This document shows, piece after piece, positions 10,216-24,600 of a stretch of DNA of 64,000 nucleotides; positions within the stretch are counted from its first letter, which is position 1; every line of letters starts with the position of its first letter. Made by a program: the position numbers and the translations under genes. This DNA comes from Flectonema sp. DT1601 (Eukaryota; Euglenozoa; Diplonemea; Diplonemida; Diplonemidae): contig OZ025801.1 of assembly GCA_964019425.1 (NCBI GenBank), positions 186,001 through 250,000 of the forward strand, in the 5' to 3' direction. The notes below the pieces were generated by a model, which saw only the letters and a list, made by a program, of their open reading frames with translations, was not told where the DNA came from and ran no database searches.

Positions 10216-10341
10216 CACTGAGGTACCCTGTTATTGGTATATATTAACTCTGCTGAGTCCTCCACTCAGGTATGACCTGCGATGTTACGAAGACTAGCTG
10301 CAAAAAAAAAAAACCACCTCCAAGATAACACTGATTACAAG

Positions 10342-10375
<34 letters not shown>

Positions 10376-11694
10376 TGGGGAGGAAGCAGTATGATGTGGT
10401 TGTTGTGAGAGAACAACACAATTAGAGAAACAAAAAAAATGGAAAAAAAAAAAAAACAAAGAAAAAAAAAAAAAAAAGGGAAAGATAAATGTTGGTACAG
10501 AAATAAAATGCTTTGCCGGCCTTCTTTTTTTTAACTCGTGCGAGGGGGAGCACCTCTTTATTTTAAAAAAAAAAATGGAAAAAAAACAAAAAAAACAAAA
10601 AAGATATAGATACAAAATGATCAGCAAGCGAATAAAAATAACTCTACTCCTTTTGAGCGAGTCCCCTTAAAAAAAAAAAAGAATAACAAAAAAAAAAAAA
10701 AACCCAACCCTCCCTTAATCACCAACAGCGGGCAGCTTTTTCTCCTTCCTTTTGTTCACTCCTATTTCTTTTTTGATTGTTCTTTTAATTTCACTCTATG
10801 ATTTAAGAAAAAGAAAATAATAATAATGCGTGTCTTAATCTCCCGCAACCTTTTTCAAAAAAGGGTGATTCAAGTCTACCTTTGTGTGTGTGTAGAACTA
10901 GCACTTTTATTTTTTTCTCGAAAAAAAAAAAAAAAAAAAAACAAAACGGAGAGTGCAGAGTCTGGTATATCCGAATTCTCTAATGCACTCCCCAGACAAT
11001 AATGTTTTTCTTCTCTTTTCTGATCAGTCAGTAGTACGGTGATGAAGCCCCACCTGCTTATATTATAATACAGTAAAATGTTTCTTTTTTTAAGGGAAGA
11101 AGAGGAAAACAAAAAAAAAAAACAAATAAATAAATAAATAGTATCGCCTTTTACTTGATTCCCTCTCCATCAGTACTTCTTAAAAGCGGGTTAGGGGTTC
11201 CTCGCCCTGGAAGGAATTAGAAGATACAGAGACGCTTTACACGTCGAGGTCGAGGAGCGACCACGAAGTCTCACGTTCTAGTAAGTATGAAGGGAAAAGA
11301 AAAAGAAAAAAAAAAAGAAAGCCGTGAACGAAGGTTTACTGGAAAAAAAAAAATAAACACAAAAAAAAACAAAAAAAAAAAAATAAACATAGGAATACAT
11401 CTGTGTACGTGGCAAGGAAAAATAAAAAATTATTAAAACAAAAATAAAAGGAGGGAAAAGGCTGACCGAGAGGAGAGGTAAATAAGAATAAAGAATTAAG
11501 AAGAAAAAAAAAAAAAAAAAAGAAAAAAAAAAACTTCGAAAGAATTATCTATCATGAGAGTGAGTGAAAGAATGATTTTGTTTCTCTTTTTTTTTTTTTT
11601 TTTTTAAAAAAGAAATTATTTTTTTCTCATCCTTAATATGTTCTCTCCTTTTTTTATTTTTATAACTCCTTCAAAATTCTCTGTTTTCATTTTT

Positions 11695-11729
<35 letters not shown>

Positions 11730-11913
11730 CATTCTTTCTTTTTCCCCTTCCCCTTTCTTCATGGGATGTTCTCGCTAACTCACCAAACTATTAAAAAAAG
11801 AAGAAAAAAAAAAAACGAATTTATTTATTTATTTTTTTTTCCCGTTCCCAAAAAATTCCTCTTTAAAATCGTAGCAACCTGCGTTTTCTAGATAAAGGGG
11901 GGGAAAAACAAAA

Positions 11914-11948
<35 letters not shown>

Positions 11949-12619
11949 AAGGGAACGGTAAAACTTATGAATCGAATCAAGCATTGTTACTTACTCAGAT
12001 ATTATGTATCCCATGTGTAATATTGTGTGGGGTCTTTTCTTGAGCGAAAGTAAAATGAAGTTTCGAACATGAAAAGGAATGGTGAGTGGGAGGGATGTCT
12101 TGATTTTCTTTTTTCCCCCGTCAAATTTGAGATTTTTAATTTTTTTGCTCCTCAGCTGCTTTTTTTTTTCTTTTTTGTGTTATTCTCGCCCGAATTCCCT
12201 TTTCCCGACTTTCCTCCACCACCTGTTTGATTTCCCGTTACCTACCAAGTTTTGCACTTTTACTTTTTTATTATTTTCCATTTTTTTTTTCCTTCTTTTT
12301 AAATTTTATTTTTACCTTTTTTATATTTTTCTATGTTTCAAAAAAAAAAAAAAAAAATAAATAAACACAAATGTCAAATCTATTATGTATTTCATATCAG
12401 GTGTGATGCATTCATGTGAGAGAGGGTGAGGAAGGAAGAGACCATGAGAAGCAAAAAAAAAAAAAAAAAAAAAACCACTTTTAAACGAGTAATGTCGTAC
12501 ATCTCATTATGTTATTATTATTTCTGGACAGGATCAGGTCCCTCCCTCCCTTATCTCCAATCCCCGTCATCAAAAAAAAAAAAAAAGGGAACGAACAAAA
12601 AAAAAAAATATAAAATACA
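10216..12619. other. Homopolymer-rich spacer between CAF1 and VPS13
   Basis: No gene is supported. This 2.4 kb has the densest homopolymers in the window: A runs at about 10341-10373 and 11908-11946, a T run at about 11699-11729, and many of 10-20 nt. Frames here are mostly poly-Lys or poly-Phe. A GC-richer island at 11160-11290 is not recognised. T-rich DNA at 12100-12330 precedes VPS13 and may hold its promoter and 5' UTR. Confidence 0.5.
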
Positions 12620-15600
12620 ATGCTCGAGCAATATGCAACTAACTGGTTAACAAAATACTTAAGAAAGTATGTTAGAATGGGAGAACAACAACAGTTGCAA
12701 CTGAGTCTGTGGAGTGGTGAGCTCAACCTCAGCTGTTTAGAACTGAATCCTGATGCTATCATTCCAAGTGGATCCCCGATAGTCTGCGAGAGAGGGTTCG
12801 TTAAAACATTAAAAGTTCGCATTCCTTGGACCAGATTACAGAGTGAACCTGTTTCGATAACCCTTGAGGGAGTCTCCATCTTGCTACGACCAAAAAAAGG
12901 TTCGAAATGGGACAAAGAAACTCACGAAAGAGAAGCAAAAGAAGCAAAAAATGCGGCTTTGGAATTATTTGAAAAAGGAAGACTATCTAAAACTGAAGAC
13001 AATGATGAAAAACAAGATGAGAAAACTGGATTCTTCTCAAGAATACAAGACATCGTCTCGAGTAACATCCAAGTAAAGGTCAACAATGTTCACATCAAAT
13101 ACGAGGACTGCGATATTCATCCTCACAATCCGATTTCATTGGGCATTAGTTTCTCATCTTTATCATGTGTGTCGACTGATCAAAACTGGACACCTGGGTT
13201 CATAACACATCAACAAACATTATTATATAAATTACTGTCTTTGGAGGGACTGAAAGTTAGTTTATCTCCAATTCAAAAAAGTGAAATGTTAGTTGACAAA
13301 TATTCATCAGGAAAAGCTCTTTCGGATGAGCAAAAGAATGATTTTTTTTCAGAAATAAAATCGTTAATCAGCTCAACGGAATATCAGATTTTGGAACCTT
13401 TTGGGTTGTTTTTGAGATTAAGAGTTCAAAAAGGAGGTGTGCTTAATTATAGTGTTCCGAGAGTCACTTCGAGTGTAAAAATAAATCCTGTGAGGCTTCG
13501 TCTTACTCGACGACAATACATAGTCTTATTAAACACGATTGACTATTGTAATAAGTTTACCGAAATCGATGAATTTCGAAGATTTCGACCAACCACGAGA
13601 GTTCACAACCACGCCAAAGACTGGTGGCATTTCTCATACAAAAGTGTGACCCACCTCATCCGTGAACGTCGAAATCGAAGACGATACATTCCTGAAGAAA
13701 CAAAACAATTCCGACTTCTCGGGGAAGAGTACAGCTCTCTCTGGAAAAGAGAACAAAGAGTTCCTTGGCTACCATCATTAACACCGCTGGAGACAATCAG
13801 ACTAAAGCAGCTTCATGAGGAACTTAAATTACATCACCTTACTTGGTGGAGGGAAGTTGCTTATGCAGAGTTACAAGTCGATTCTCTTCAATACGAAGTT
13901 CAGTTAAAGAATAAAGAACTGCCGATTACATCTAATTCAGGAACAGCAGCTAAACAAAATACTTCTTGGGCTGGTGTCTTTAATCCGATGGGGTATCTTC
14001 CTTCTTGGAGAGGTCGGGTTGAGTCTCCTCCTGTTGATGCTGTAACAGAGTTGCGAGAGTCTACCTGGTCAGAAACCGAAAGAAAGAAATTATCTGCAAT
14101 CGGACTACTTGAATCAACGTCTCAAGGTTGGAACCAATCAGGCATACAACCTCCTGAAGGTTATATTGATCATAATTTCACGTGTGTCGTAGAACTCGCT
14201 CAGGTTCAATTATTATCCCCAAGTTCGATTCTCGGTGAGCTTCAAATTTTTGATACTCAATTTCGCAACGGTGCGCATGACAGCTACAAGCTATCTATTG
14301 GTAATTTAGACATAACTAGCAATGGTGATTGTCTTGTTACGAAAATAATATCTGACAGGGAAGAGCCTTTGCTTGCTACATCAGTTTCCAACACGTCTGT
14401 TAGCGTGGCGTTGACCCCTCTCGATATTGTTCTTGATCGGAATTTTGTATCGAAAGTTGTGGAATTTTTTAAACCGCCTCCTCAAATTGATTTAATGGTT
14501 CAATCGACATTAAGAGAGTTGGCAACAGATCAGTTTCGTGAACTTATTCAAAGCAGATCAAATACTGGATTTAAACTTACAGCTGACGTCAGTACTGTAA
14601 GAATACCATTCCTTGCTAAGAGTACTGATAGAAACTTACCACAGACTTTTGATATTGTGAAGTCTGGAGGGAGTGCAGTTAAATATCAAATACCGGCATC
14701 TAGTGGTTCGATGATCTTTTCTTTAGAGTCGGTTGTGATATCTTCTGTGATGTCATCTGATGGTGTCTCGAGTTCAGATTACTCTGTGAGTTGTAATACT
14801 ATATCTGTTTCAACTATCTCAGGATTAGGAAGTCAACCCCAGCCGATGATATTTCCTTTTGATGTTCGGATGACTGTTTCTCGACAGCTTCTCAGTTCAG
14901 AACTTTCAGCTTTGGCGGACATTTCTCGGATTAATATTAAATTTTCAAGACAAAATTTACTCATGCTTTTATACATATCAGATCTACTAACCAAACTAGT
15001 TAATTCCCTCTCACCAGAGATACCTGAAAGTTTAACCGTCGACAGTCGTCAATGTGTCCAATCTTGTATTGATGGTTTCATGTATGATCAGGCCTTGTTG
15101 TGCACATTTCAACAGTGTGAAAAAGCTGAATACAAACGAGCATACCCTGGAGTACTTCTTGTCTATAAAAATGAAGTATTGTGTTATGGACAATCGGTGG
15201 AGGTTTTTAATATTTATCATCTTCGGGCTGTTTATAAGTTGGGTGAGGCTCCTTTTAGAGTCTCACAATCGGGTGGTGATTCTGATGTTGTTGTGGAATT
15301 AGAGTTGCCTCAGGCATTCGGACCTACAAAGAAGCTTATTTTATCTAATTTCGTTGATGAGAAATCATCAGTCAAAGCATTGCATTGTTCTCTTTCTGGT
15401 ATTCAACAACGGGCTGTTACTGGAAGGAAATCGAGAGATGCTTCTCAGTCTCCAAAAATGATTTTAAATTTTGTTTTGGGAGAACTTGCTGTTGACCTTC
15501 ACGGAGAGGACTCTGATACTCGCAGTTGTGGATTCGCTCGACTTCAATTCGATGAATTTAAAACAAAAATAATACGCCGATCTCACGATATGTCTGTCGA

Positions 15601-18600
15601 TCTCAGTTTAACATCATTATGTTGTTCTGGGTCCAGTTCGATTCCGAGTGAAGATGGAATTTTTGCATCAGCTCCTCGACAAGATTCAGATTTACCACTA
15701 GTAACAATGTCATACCTGACATGTGCAGAACAATCATCGTATTGGAGGAAGGATGGACCTGATATGAGATTGAAGCTTGCGGCTCAGACTCTACATCTCA
15801 CTTTAACACCAGCGTTTGTTGCTGTCAGTGAATTGCTTTATGATTGTCTTGGAGTTAATAAGGTCGCTTGTTCAACTGCCGTCCCTGTGCACTATGCTGC
15901 TCCGTACTTGTTTCAACCAACAAGGGGAGATGAATCTAAAGACCCAACTCGTATTGACAGTCAAATTGAAAGTAAAATGTGCTGTTTAAAAATATCATGT
16001 CTGGATGAAGTGGAGGAGGGATCTTTTAAAGAATTCTTAAACTTATCGATGACTGATGCGGTTTTTGTTGTTAAACTCAGCGAATCTTGCACAAGAGTAG
16101 AAGGGAAACTTGGTAACCTTCAGGCTGATGAATGTGATTTTGCAACCGGGAAAATTACATCTTTATGTAGCCTTGCTGATGATTGTCTTGAGGATAATTT
16201 AACTGAATTCTTATATACTTCACCAAATAATGTTGTCTGCAATGGGGATACTAATGCTGTCGTTTCTGGGACTGTGACTGCAGTGTTGAGACAGGTGAGA
16301 TCAACCTTCCATTATTCGATTCTCCAACATGTTATCATTTGGGGGACTACAGGATCAATAGTAAGTGGTCTACAAGCTGTTCCTTCACGACTTGTTACGA
16401 CTACTACTACTCTCCCAGATGATTTCACTGAAGAACCTTCATTTCACAGCATTGGTGGTGATCAGACTACGGGAGGATCATTTAATTCAATTACAGCATC
16501 AGTTGATGATGTTATGAAACCTAAAAAGATTTCAATTATTGAAATGACACTTCAACTTGTTAATCCATTAGTCAGCCTACCTGCTATGAAGACTGTTGAA
16601 AGAGGAGAACAGTTAGTGGCTGACTTGGGGACAGTTACCGTAAAAACAAGACTTGAAAGAACACCTCTCGGAACTCCGATAACTCAAATGCAAATGATGC
16701 TTAAAAAAGTCTCTCTGAGGACTACAGAAGGACATATCGCAAATGAATTATCATTCGGTCTTACAACTACTCAATCACTAACAACACCAATACAGACTGA
16801 CGCAGTCTCTACGATGGACTTCTCTGTTGGAAGGGTTCATATGTCACTTTCAGATTCACAGTGGGGATTACTTATGGAAGTTGTTGCTCATAATTTAATG
16901 AATACTTACAAACCTTTATTCTCACTTCCTGAAGTAAATCCTCCTCCAGGACTACGAGCGCCAGTAATGTCAATTCGAAATTTCAACGCATCTGAACTAA
17001 TCCTCGAACTACAACAGAGTGTGACGTTAAAGTTTACGGAGGTAAACTTACTCATGACAGAAGGAGATGATTCTTCAGGAAGTACAAGAGGAACTTTACA
17101 AAGGTTTTGTATGGAGACTTTGGGATGTAAGAGACCGCTGGTAGATTTTTTGGTTTCAAATTCGTCTGAAGCAGCCGTCACTGCGGACATCATCAGTCGA
17201 AAAAACTCGCCAACTGAAATAAACATCTGTCTTGCTAGTCCTGTTGTGTACCTCGATCCTGATCTCTTACTACTTGCTCAGGATACACTGGCATGTGAGG
17301 AAGCTGTTTCCGCAATGAATCACATCCTTCAAAAATCGGCGGATAATCCTTCCAGTTCGATTCCGTCTCAGGAACCAAATTCTGGAGAAATTTCTGCAAT
17401 ATTTAACGCAGAGATGGAGAGTTTGACGATTTTTGGTTTGAAAGCTGAGGAAGACAACAAACCATTTTTTAAAGCAACTGCATCAGCCACAAAGATCCGA
17501 TGTTCGATGGGTGGAGAAGACCGCGACATGGAAGTGTTGATGGACTTGGGTGACGCACACTTGTACAGCGTCATTGGCAATACCGAAGAAGACGTTTTTG
17601 GTCTTCCTGCATCAGATCACGGAAGAGATTCCCTTCTTAAGATTGCTTTTGTTAAAAATGAAATAACAGCTCTTGATGAACCACCTATTACTACTGCTCA
17701 AATAACTCTTCAAGGTCTTAGAGTGGTTGTTGTTAGTTCTTTTTGGAAGCAATTCCTACTATGGACTGATCCAACAGAAGGACCTCTATCAAAGATATCT
17801 ACTATTGGGATGTTAAAGTCAGAAAGGTTCAGACCTTTAGTGACAAAACTAAATCAGAAAACCAACGTAATCATTAACTGGCATGGACCTCACGCAGTCA
17901 TACCTCAATTAGGTAACCGTGATAAAAGTTTAATAGCGACCTTAGGACACTTGCAACTGACACACAGCGATTGTGGAAGTGATGTTTTATTAAAGAACGT
18001 CAGAGTACATCACAAAGGTATCGCAGTTGATTTACCCAACACAACTGATATCGACATCGTTAGGGATTTCGATGTGGAGATGCATCTTTCGCCAAATAAT
18101 AATATCACAACAAATATTGGAACTATTACAGTTCATCTGAGTAATGCTCAAGTTCGTTTTGTGAATTATTTAATTAGAGAACAGATTGATGCAATGCAAT
18201 CAGTACTGTCGACATCACTTACAGAAGTATCAAAGCCTGTTGGTGTTGATGTGGATTCATCGACGTCAGTCTCTGTTGATGTTCATTTCAGTGGACTTCG
18301 ACTGCTTATCGATGACACTACCGGAGGTATTCATAGCCCATTAACACAACTTCAGATGAGTACTGTTGTTGCTAGTTATGTATCTAATCCTAATTCTGAA
18401 TCACTTTGTAAAATATCATTATTAAGTATCTGTGTTAAAGATCGAAGTGGAGTAGTGACTGGAGCTGATTCTACAGTCGTCAGAACCAATCCAATACAGC
18501 ACGATGACCATACAGAATCACTCCCTTGTCTTGTAATCGAGTCATCGACTGACACGACTATAAAATTAAGATCAATTCACTTCACATTATACCCTGAGTA

Positions 18601-21600
18601 TCTCGTTAGTATTGGAAAATTCATTCAGGCTTGTACTGCAGGGATGGAATCAGTTTCCCCACGGAGGGAATTCGACGATAAAAAGAACAATACTCGGAAT
18701 CGAACTGAATTGATTGCAAGCCTAGACCAACTAACAGTTGGAATACATGACGGGTCTAGACTACTAGCGACAATGGAATTAGCAGGAGGACAGATAAATG
18801 TTCGAGGGGGTGAAGATGATGCGTTAAGAATATCAGGATTAATGAGCACAGTAAGAGTTCACGATGAGTCAACAGTTGGAACTCAATTACCGATAGTTGT
18901 TCAACCATCATCTGAAAGGATTGTAAACACCAATAATGAGAGTAACCTTTTTGTGTTTGAAATGTTACTTTACTCAACTCCTGTTTCTGGATACACTCGA
19001 CATGTTGAAGCTTCGATGAATTCGTTGACGTTTACCTACTCTGCGGTGTTCTTAAAAACGATGTCAGAATTCATTTCAAGCAAACAAGTTGAATGTGTTT
19101 TAACATCTTTCACTACAACTGATCCTATCCCAGAAGAAGTTAATGTGACTACCCGTAGTAGTAAGTTTCCGTGTCTTGCATCAGTTTTGATTGAGAATCC
19201 TATAATTGTAATCCCAGAGAATCATAAGACAAGAGATGGTGTTATTTTAGATTTAGGACGGATCGCAATATTAACAAGTATGGACTCAGTCACTGAGACT
19301 CTTTCTGTAAACGTATCCAATTTCGGACTATCAACCACCTCCTCATCAGTCCAAGTAGGTAACGTAATAAGTGGTTCATTAATTGAATGTACTCTAGTCG
19401 TGAGTAAGTCACTTGATGAGATGAATGTTCTTAAGGAAGTTCAAAATGATATTTCTATTTCTTGTAAACCACTTCAATTGTTGTTAGATAAAAACCATTG
19501 GATGCAATTATTAAAAGTTGGGAAATCATTAAGCAACACTGAAACACCAAAAACAACAAAACAACCAACACAACTCCCCAGAAGCTCTGTTCTGGTCAAC
19601 GCTAAATTCAATCTCCCACACGTATCTGTTCTGCTTCAGAATTGTGGAGATCCTTTTGTGTTGTTTGCTGTGTCTGGTATTGCTGCTAACCTCGTAGACT
19701 CTCCCTCAATGCGTGAACAGTCAGCTGAGTGTTGTATCGCAGGAGCTGAAGTTAAACAGGTCTGGAGACAGGGTTCATCATACAGAAGTAGAAATCTTCT
19801 CAGTAGATCAGACTCAGCTACCCCACACGATAGTATATTCTCAATGAGTTTAAAAACAGCTGAAAAGATAAGTACGAGTGTTCTTCAAGTAGTGATGAGA
19901 GCAAGGCTTCCTTCGTTTTTATTTATTCCTCCTTTGATAAGAGATTTCGAAGACACGTTACTCGGTCCTTATAACGAAGTTTTTTCAAAGGTCGGTCCGA
20001 TTTCGAAAGTTGAAGAAATAGTGATCGAGGAATCCCTTCTTTTGAACGAGGATTTGTTTTTATCTCCTCACAAAGTGTTGAGGTTGTCAAGTAAAAAAGT
20101 TAATTGCATTGAAATTGACGGAGGATCGACCAGAACAATGCATCTGGTCAGAGAACCTGGTTGTACCCGACATTGCATTATAATAGAAGATGGGCTCACT
20201 GTTAGATTAAAAAACATAACAATTCGATCATATTGTTCAGTTTATGGAAGAGGTCTTCTTGAAGATCATTGCACCATTGGTGACGGCAGCTATTGGTGTG
20301 TTGTTGGGAATACTCAAATCGTTAGTGAAATTAGAGAAGTTGAACGACCAATCCAACCCTCCATCAAGTCGTCTTCCAACGGAAGTTTAAAAAAAATAAT
20401 CGACATCAGATTCGACGTCCTTTCAGGAGGTATAGGAATATCAGGAAACATAAATAAAAACTCTGAAAAACCACAACGATGTATCATGTTGAACTGTACT
20501 CTAAGAGAAGCTCGTTACTATTCAGAGTCTGTCTTATCTGACGCCTCAGATGTAACTTCTGAAGTGACCGTCGATGAACTTAAAGCCGTTCATGTTCTAA
20601 TTCAGCCACCAATGCCGTTACATAACCCGTATGAGTATAATCCTAGTTCGTTAGCCTCTCAGACGACCTCCTCATCTGATACAGCTTTTATTGTTGAGCC
20701 AACCTCTGCAGAAATGTTGTATTCAGATCCTGGAGCGAGAGCAAAGTCTTCAAAGTTACAAATAATAATCCCACATGTTAGAATGAACTTATGTCTCAGC
20801 GACACCAGATTGGTTAGTGAATTCAGTCAAAGCTTATCCGTCTTTAACCGTGTTGAGACTGAACGAGACAAGGGACAGAACCACGCCAATGATAAAAAAA
20901 TAAACATGGGTACTAATATAGGAGAATTTCAACTCAGGGTAATTGACGACAGCAGAGGTAAACCACTTCCTGTCGGTGAAATATTCTTAAAAGGGGTAGC
21001 AGTAAGCAGCCAGTTCGATTCCGACTCAAACGACAATAAGATCGGAGCTCTTGCAAGTCCAAGTGTCAATTTTTATAACAGTGATCTTTGTGAATGGGAA
21101 CCACTTGTTGAATCTTGTGATGTAGAAATAAAAATAAAAAAATCAGAAATTTCAAACGTTGTTGAGATATCAACCACGAGGGTCAACACGAACATCACAC
21201 CTGCTGTTTTTAAATGTGCTCAGCGAACATCGAAATTACTTTCTTTGATGAAGGCAACGCCGTTACCACGACAGGCAGCTTATGAATTGTTAAACGAAAC
21301 AGGAAGAGATTTATGCATCTATACGGGATGTGATGAAACAGTTGGAATGAAAACTATCAAACCTGGTTGTAGTTTATCGTTCGACACTTCGAAGATTAAA
21401 ATAAAAACAGCCGTCGTTATGAATCAGAAATCATTGGAAGACCTCCACGAACCAATTTCTGGAGAAAAAATTCAAAATCCATGGCATGAGATCTCTATCG
21501 CAGCTGTAGGCGTCTTTGATATCGGAAATGGTTTCTTAACCGACATTATAAATAAAGAAAGCTGTCGTCAAATTACATATAGAACACCCGTTGTATTGAA

Positions 21601-24600
21601 AAATGATTTATTCTCAACCGGATTTCACATCACTGGTGTTGGTGCAGTTAAAAGCAATGGCAGCATCTGCATACCTCACGACAGATTAACGAAATCAGAA
21701 GGGTTTTCTCTCAGACCTTTATCGGGTTTTTATAAAGAAGCTACCCTTGGATATTCTTGTGGTAATCTCGGATTTTTACCAAAAAAATGGACCTCATTCA
21801 CTGTGAGATGTCCCGCATCGATAGAATCGGAATCTGATATGTGTTTTCTTTGTACGATATCATCACAACCAGCAATGTCGAATACTGCGAAGTCAACACC
21901 AGTTCATGATGTCGTTGTCCGTCTTCGTCCGATATTTAAAATCGTAAACCAGCTTCCAATTAAAATAGAAGTAACTGCCTCGGTTGATAACAGATTAATA
22001 AGCGGCGAGATTCCATCTTTGGGTGGGGTTTTTGAACTAACGCAGGCTGGACATAATTGGCCAAATTGTAAGATAAAAATGTCGATATCAGCGATGGTTG
22101 GAGGCAGTCGTGTTCAAACAACCAGAGAAGTTCTCGTATACCATCCTAGTGAAGGAGAGAGATCAACATCGTGTCTGATGATTGATAAGGAAAGTGGTTC
22201 TGAATTCTGTCCGCTCCTATCATACTCAAAAAGTAATAAATACGGAGTGGTCATCTATGCCCCAATCTGGGTTAGAAATCAGACAGAGTACGACTTTCAG
22301 ATTTATTGTTTAGATTCAGTTGTTGGTTCTCTTGTTGAAGGAGTTCATAAGAACAATACGCCATGTCCTATTGCTCCAAAACCATCGAGATCAGATCCAC
22401 AGGCTGGGATTAAAAGATTATTCTTAAGACTTGATAAACTTGATGGAGCAGTTGCTCCAATCCCTCTTCAGACGGCATCGATGACTTCTTCCTGTTCTGT
22501 TTCACTAAAACATCCGAAAGTAGATTTATTAGACTGCAATATCGGATGTCATATTGATACGGTGCATTGGGGGTCAGCTGTTAGTGAGTTTCCTTGTTCT
22601 GTAAAGATTGTTAATTTAGTACCTCGGTGGGTATTTCAAAACAAGACGTCAAGTGAGGTGTCTGTTCGTATTGTTTTACCTGCTGGAACTCGACCAGCTT
22701 TTATCGTAAAATCACATGAGAGTCGACAATGTTGTTCAAGTTCTCGTCATAATGATAGTCGAATTGAAGTTCGATTCACTTCAGACAGCAGTACGAGTAA
22801 TAGATTCTCAAGACCATTCTCTGTCAGTAGAGAACACACTCTTGACTTACGTCTGAACTTTGAACCTCGTTGTGGAGAAACTTTCATCCCAACCAGAGGA
22901 ATATTTAAAGGAAACACCGCACCTGATGGATCACCCGAGTACTTCAACGTTATTAGAGTAAGCACTCAAGAGGTTAATGGTTGTATGAATGTTACCTTTA
23001 CTGATTGTGTTGTTCCTCCTTACATTATTGAAAACAGAACCAAGTACCCAATGAAGTTTTGGTTACAAGGTCTACAACCACCGTTTAAGAGAACACTACC
23101 GCCATTATCGACAGTTCCGTACGCACTTGATGATCCTTTTTTACCACCGAAATTAGTAGTTTCGGTATGTAGTCAGGGTGATAGTCTGTTAAAAGAAGTG
23201 GCAGTGAGACTTGATAAACCAGCAGTCGACAGACAGAAAGTAGTATTGGGAAGCGGAGCATCACCGATTTGGATTAAAGTTAGATACTCAAAAGCAGCAT
23301 TGACGAGTGTTCTTGCTATAACTGAAGAGCATTATCTTCCTGGGAAGGGTGGGAGTGGTGGAACTACTCAAAAAGGAAGGACTTCGATAACCAATATCTC
23401 TCTTGCTGGAATCGGATTATCAGTTTCACTACCAATGAGATTACAAGACATCCTTTACATGTCGATAAGTAAGATTATTATAAACATAAAACCAGAAGTA
23501 GAATCTCACATTGCGATCCTCGCAGGAGATATTCAAATTGATGACGTCAGTAGTAATAATCCAACTTACCCTGTCATCCTTCAAAGGAAAGTTGATCGTT
23601 TTGGTGATGACAATTCTGCACCGAGTCCGTTCTTATTAATTGAATTCCTTCAAAATCATCAAACATCAGAAATTATTGTCGCTCGTCTCCTTCGTATGCA
23701 ACTAACCCCAATGAGGATATGTATGACTGATGATACCCTCGCGTTGCTTTTATTGTTTTACATCGACGTTTGTGAAGTTACTAAGTTTTCAGATCCAGAA
23801 AGGTGGAAGGATTTCTCATACATAATACCTTCTGGTGTTGGTGGTGGCGATCCTGGTGAAAAATCATTTTTTAATAAAAAAGCAAGCATTGAAGACTTAA
23901 CCATCCACCCAATAGATATCCTTGGAACCTTAACCAGAACTAGTTCTAATCAGGACATCATTGCGTACGTTACTTCAAGATATTGGTGGTTTAATTATTT
24001 AGTAACAATTGATAACACGACTCTTTCTTGGGATAGTTGTCATTATCCAGATATAAATGAACCTGTTGGAGTTGTAATAAACAGAATACTATCGATGTAC
24101 AAACATAGATTATTCTCATACAGTCATTTAGGGAAGATTGCATCTTCGATGGGGATAATTGGTAATCCAGGAGCTCTTCTAAAGGGAGTGACGAGAGGAG
24201 TTACTGGTCTGATTACACATTCTTATAATGACTTGTCTGTTGGAGGTGCGACAAAGGGTGTTAAATCATTTATTGGAAACATGGGAAGTGGATTAGCTGA
24301 AAGCTTAACATCATTCACTAGAACAGCATCACGAAACGTTGGATCTTTTGGTGTTCTTGACGCTTTCAGTAATGGCATCGATTGGTACGCTGGTCTCTCT
24401 CTGACAGGCTATAACAGATTACGTGAAATGAGGTATTTCAAGCCAGCAGGTATCCTCGTACCGTACACTACTGATTGTCCAAATTCCATTGACGAGACGT
24501 CCATTACCGAATACGACTTTGTGAAGGAAATTCAAGAATGCAAATCACTTATTCAAAAAGGTGTGTCAGGCGCTATTCTAAAACAGCAATGTTCAATGTG

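Noticed and set aside
10244-10627. Poly-Phe minus-strand frame
   Set aside because: Product of poly(A) runs on the + strand.
11160-11290. GC-richer island considered as an rRNA or snRNA gene
   Set aside because: No ordered conserved blocks could be aligned on either strand.
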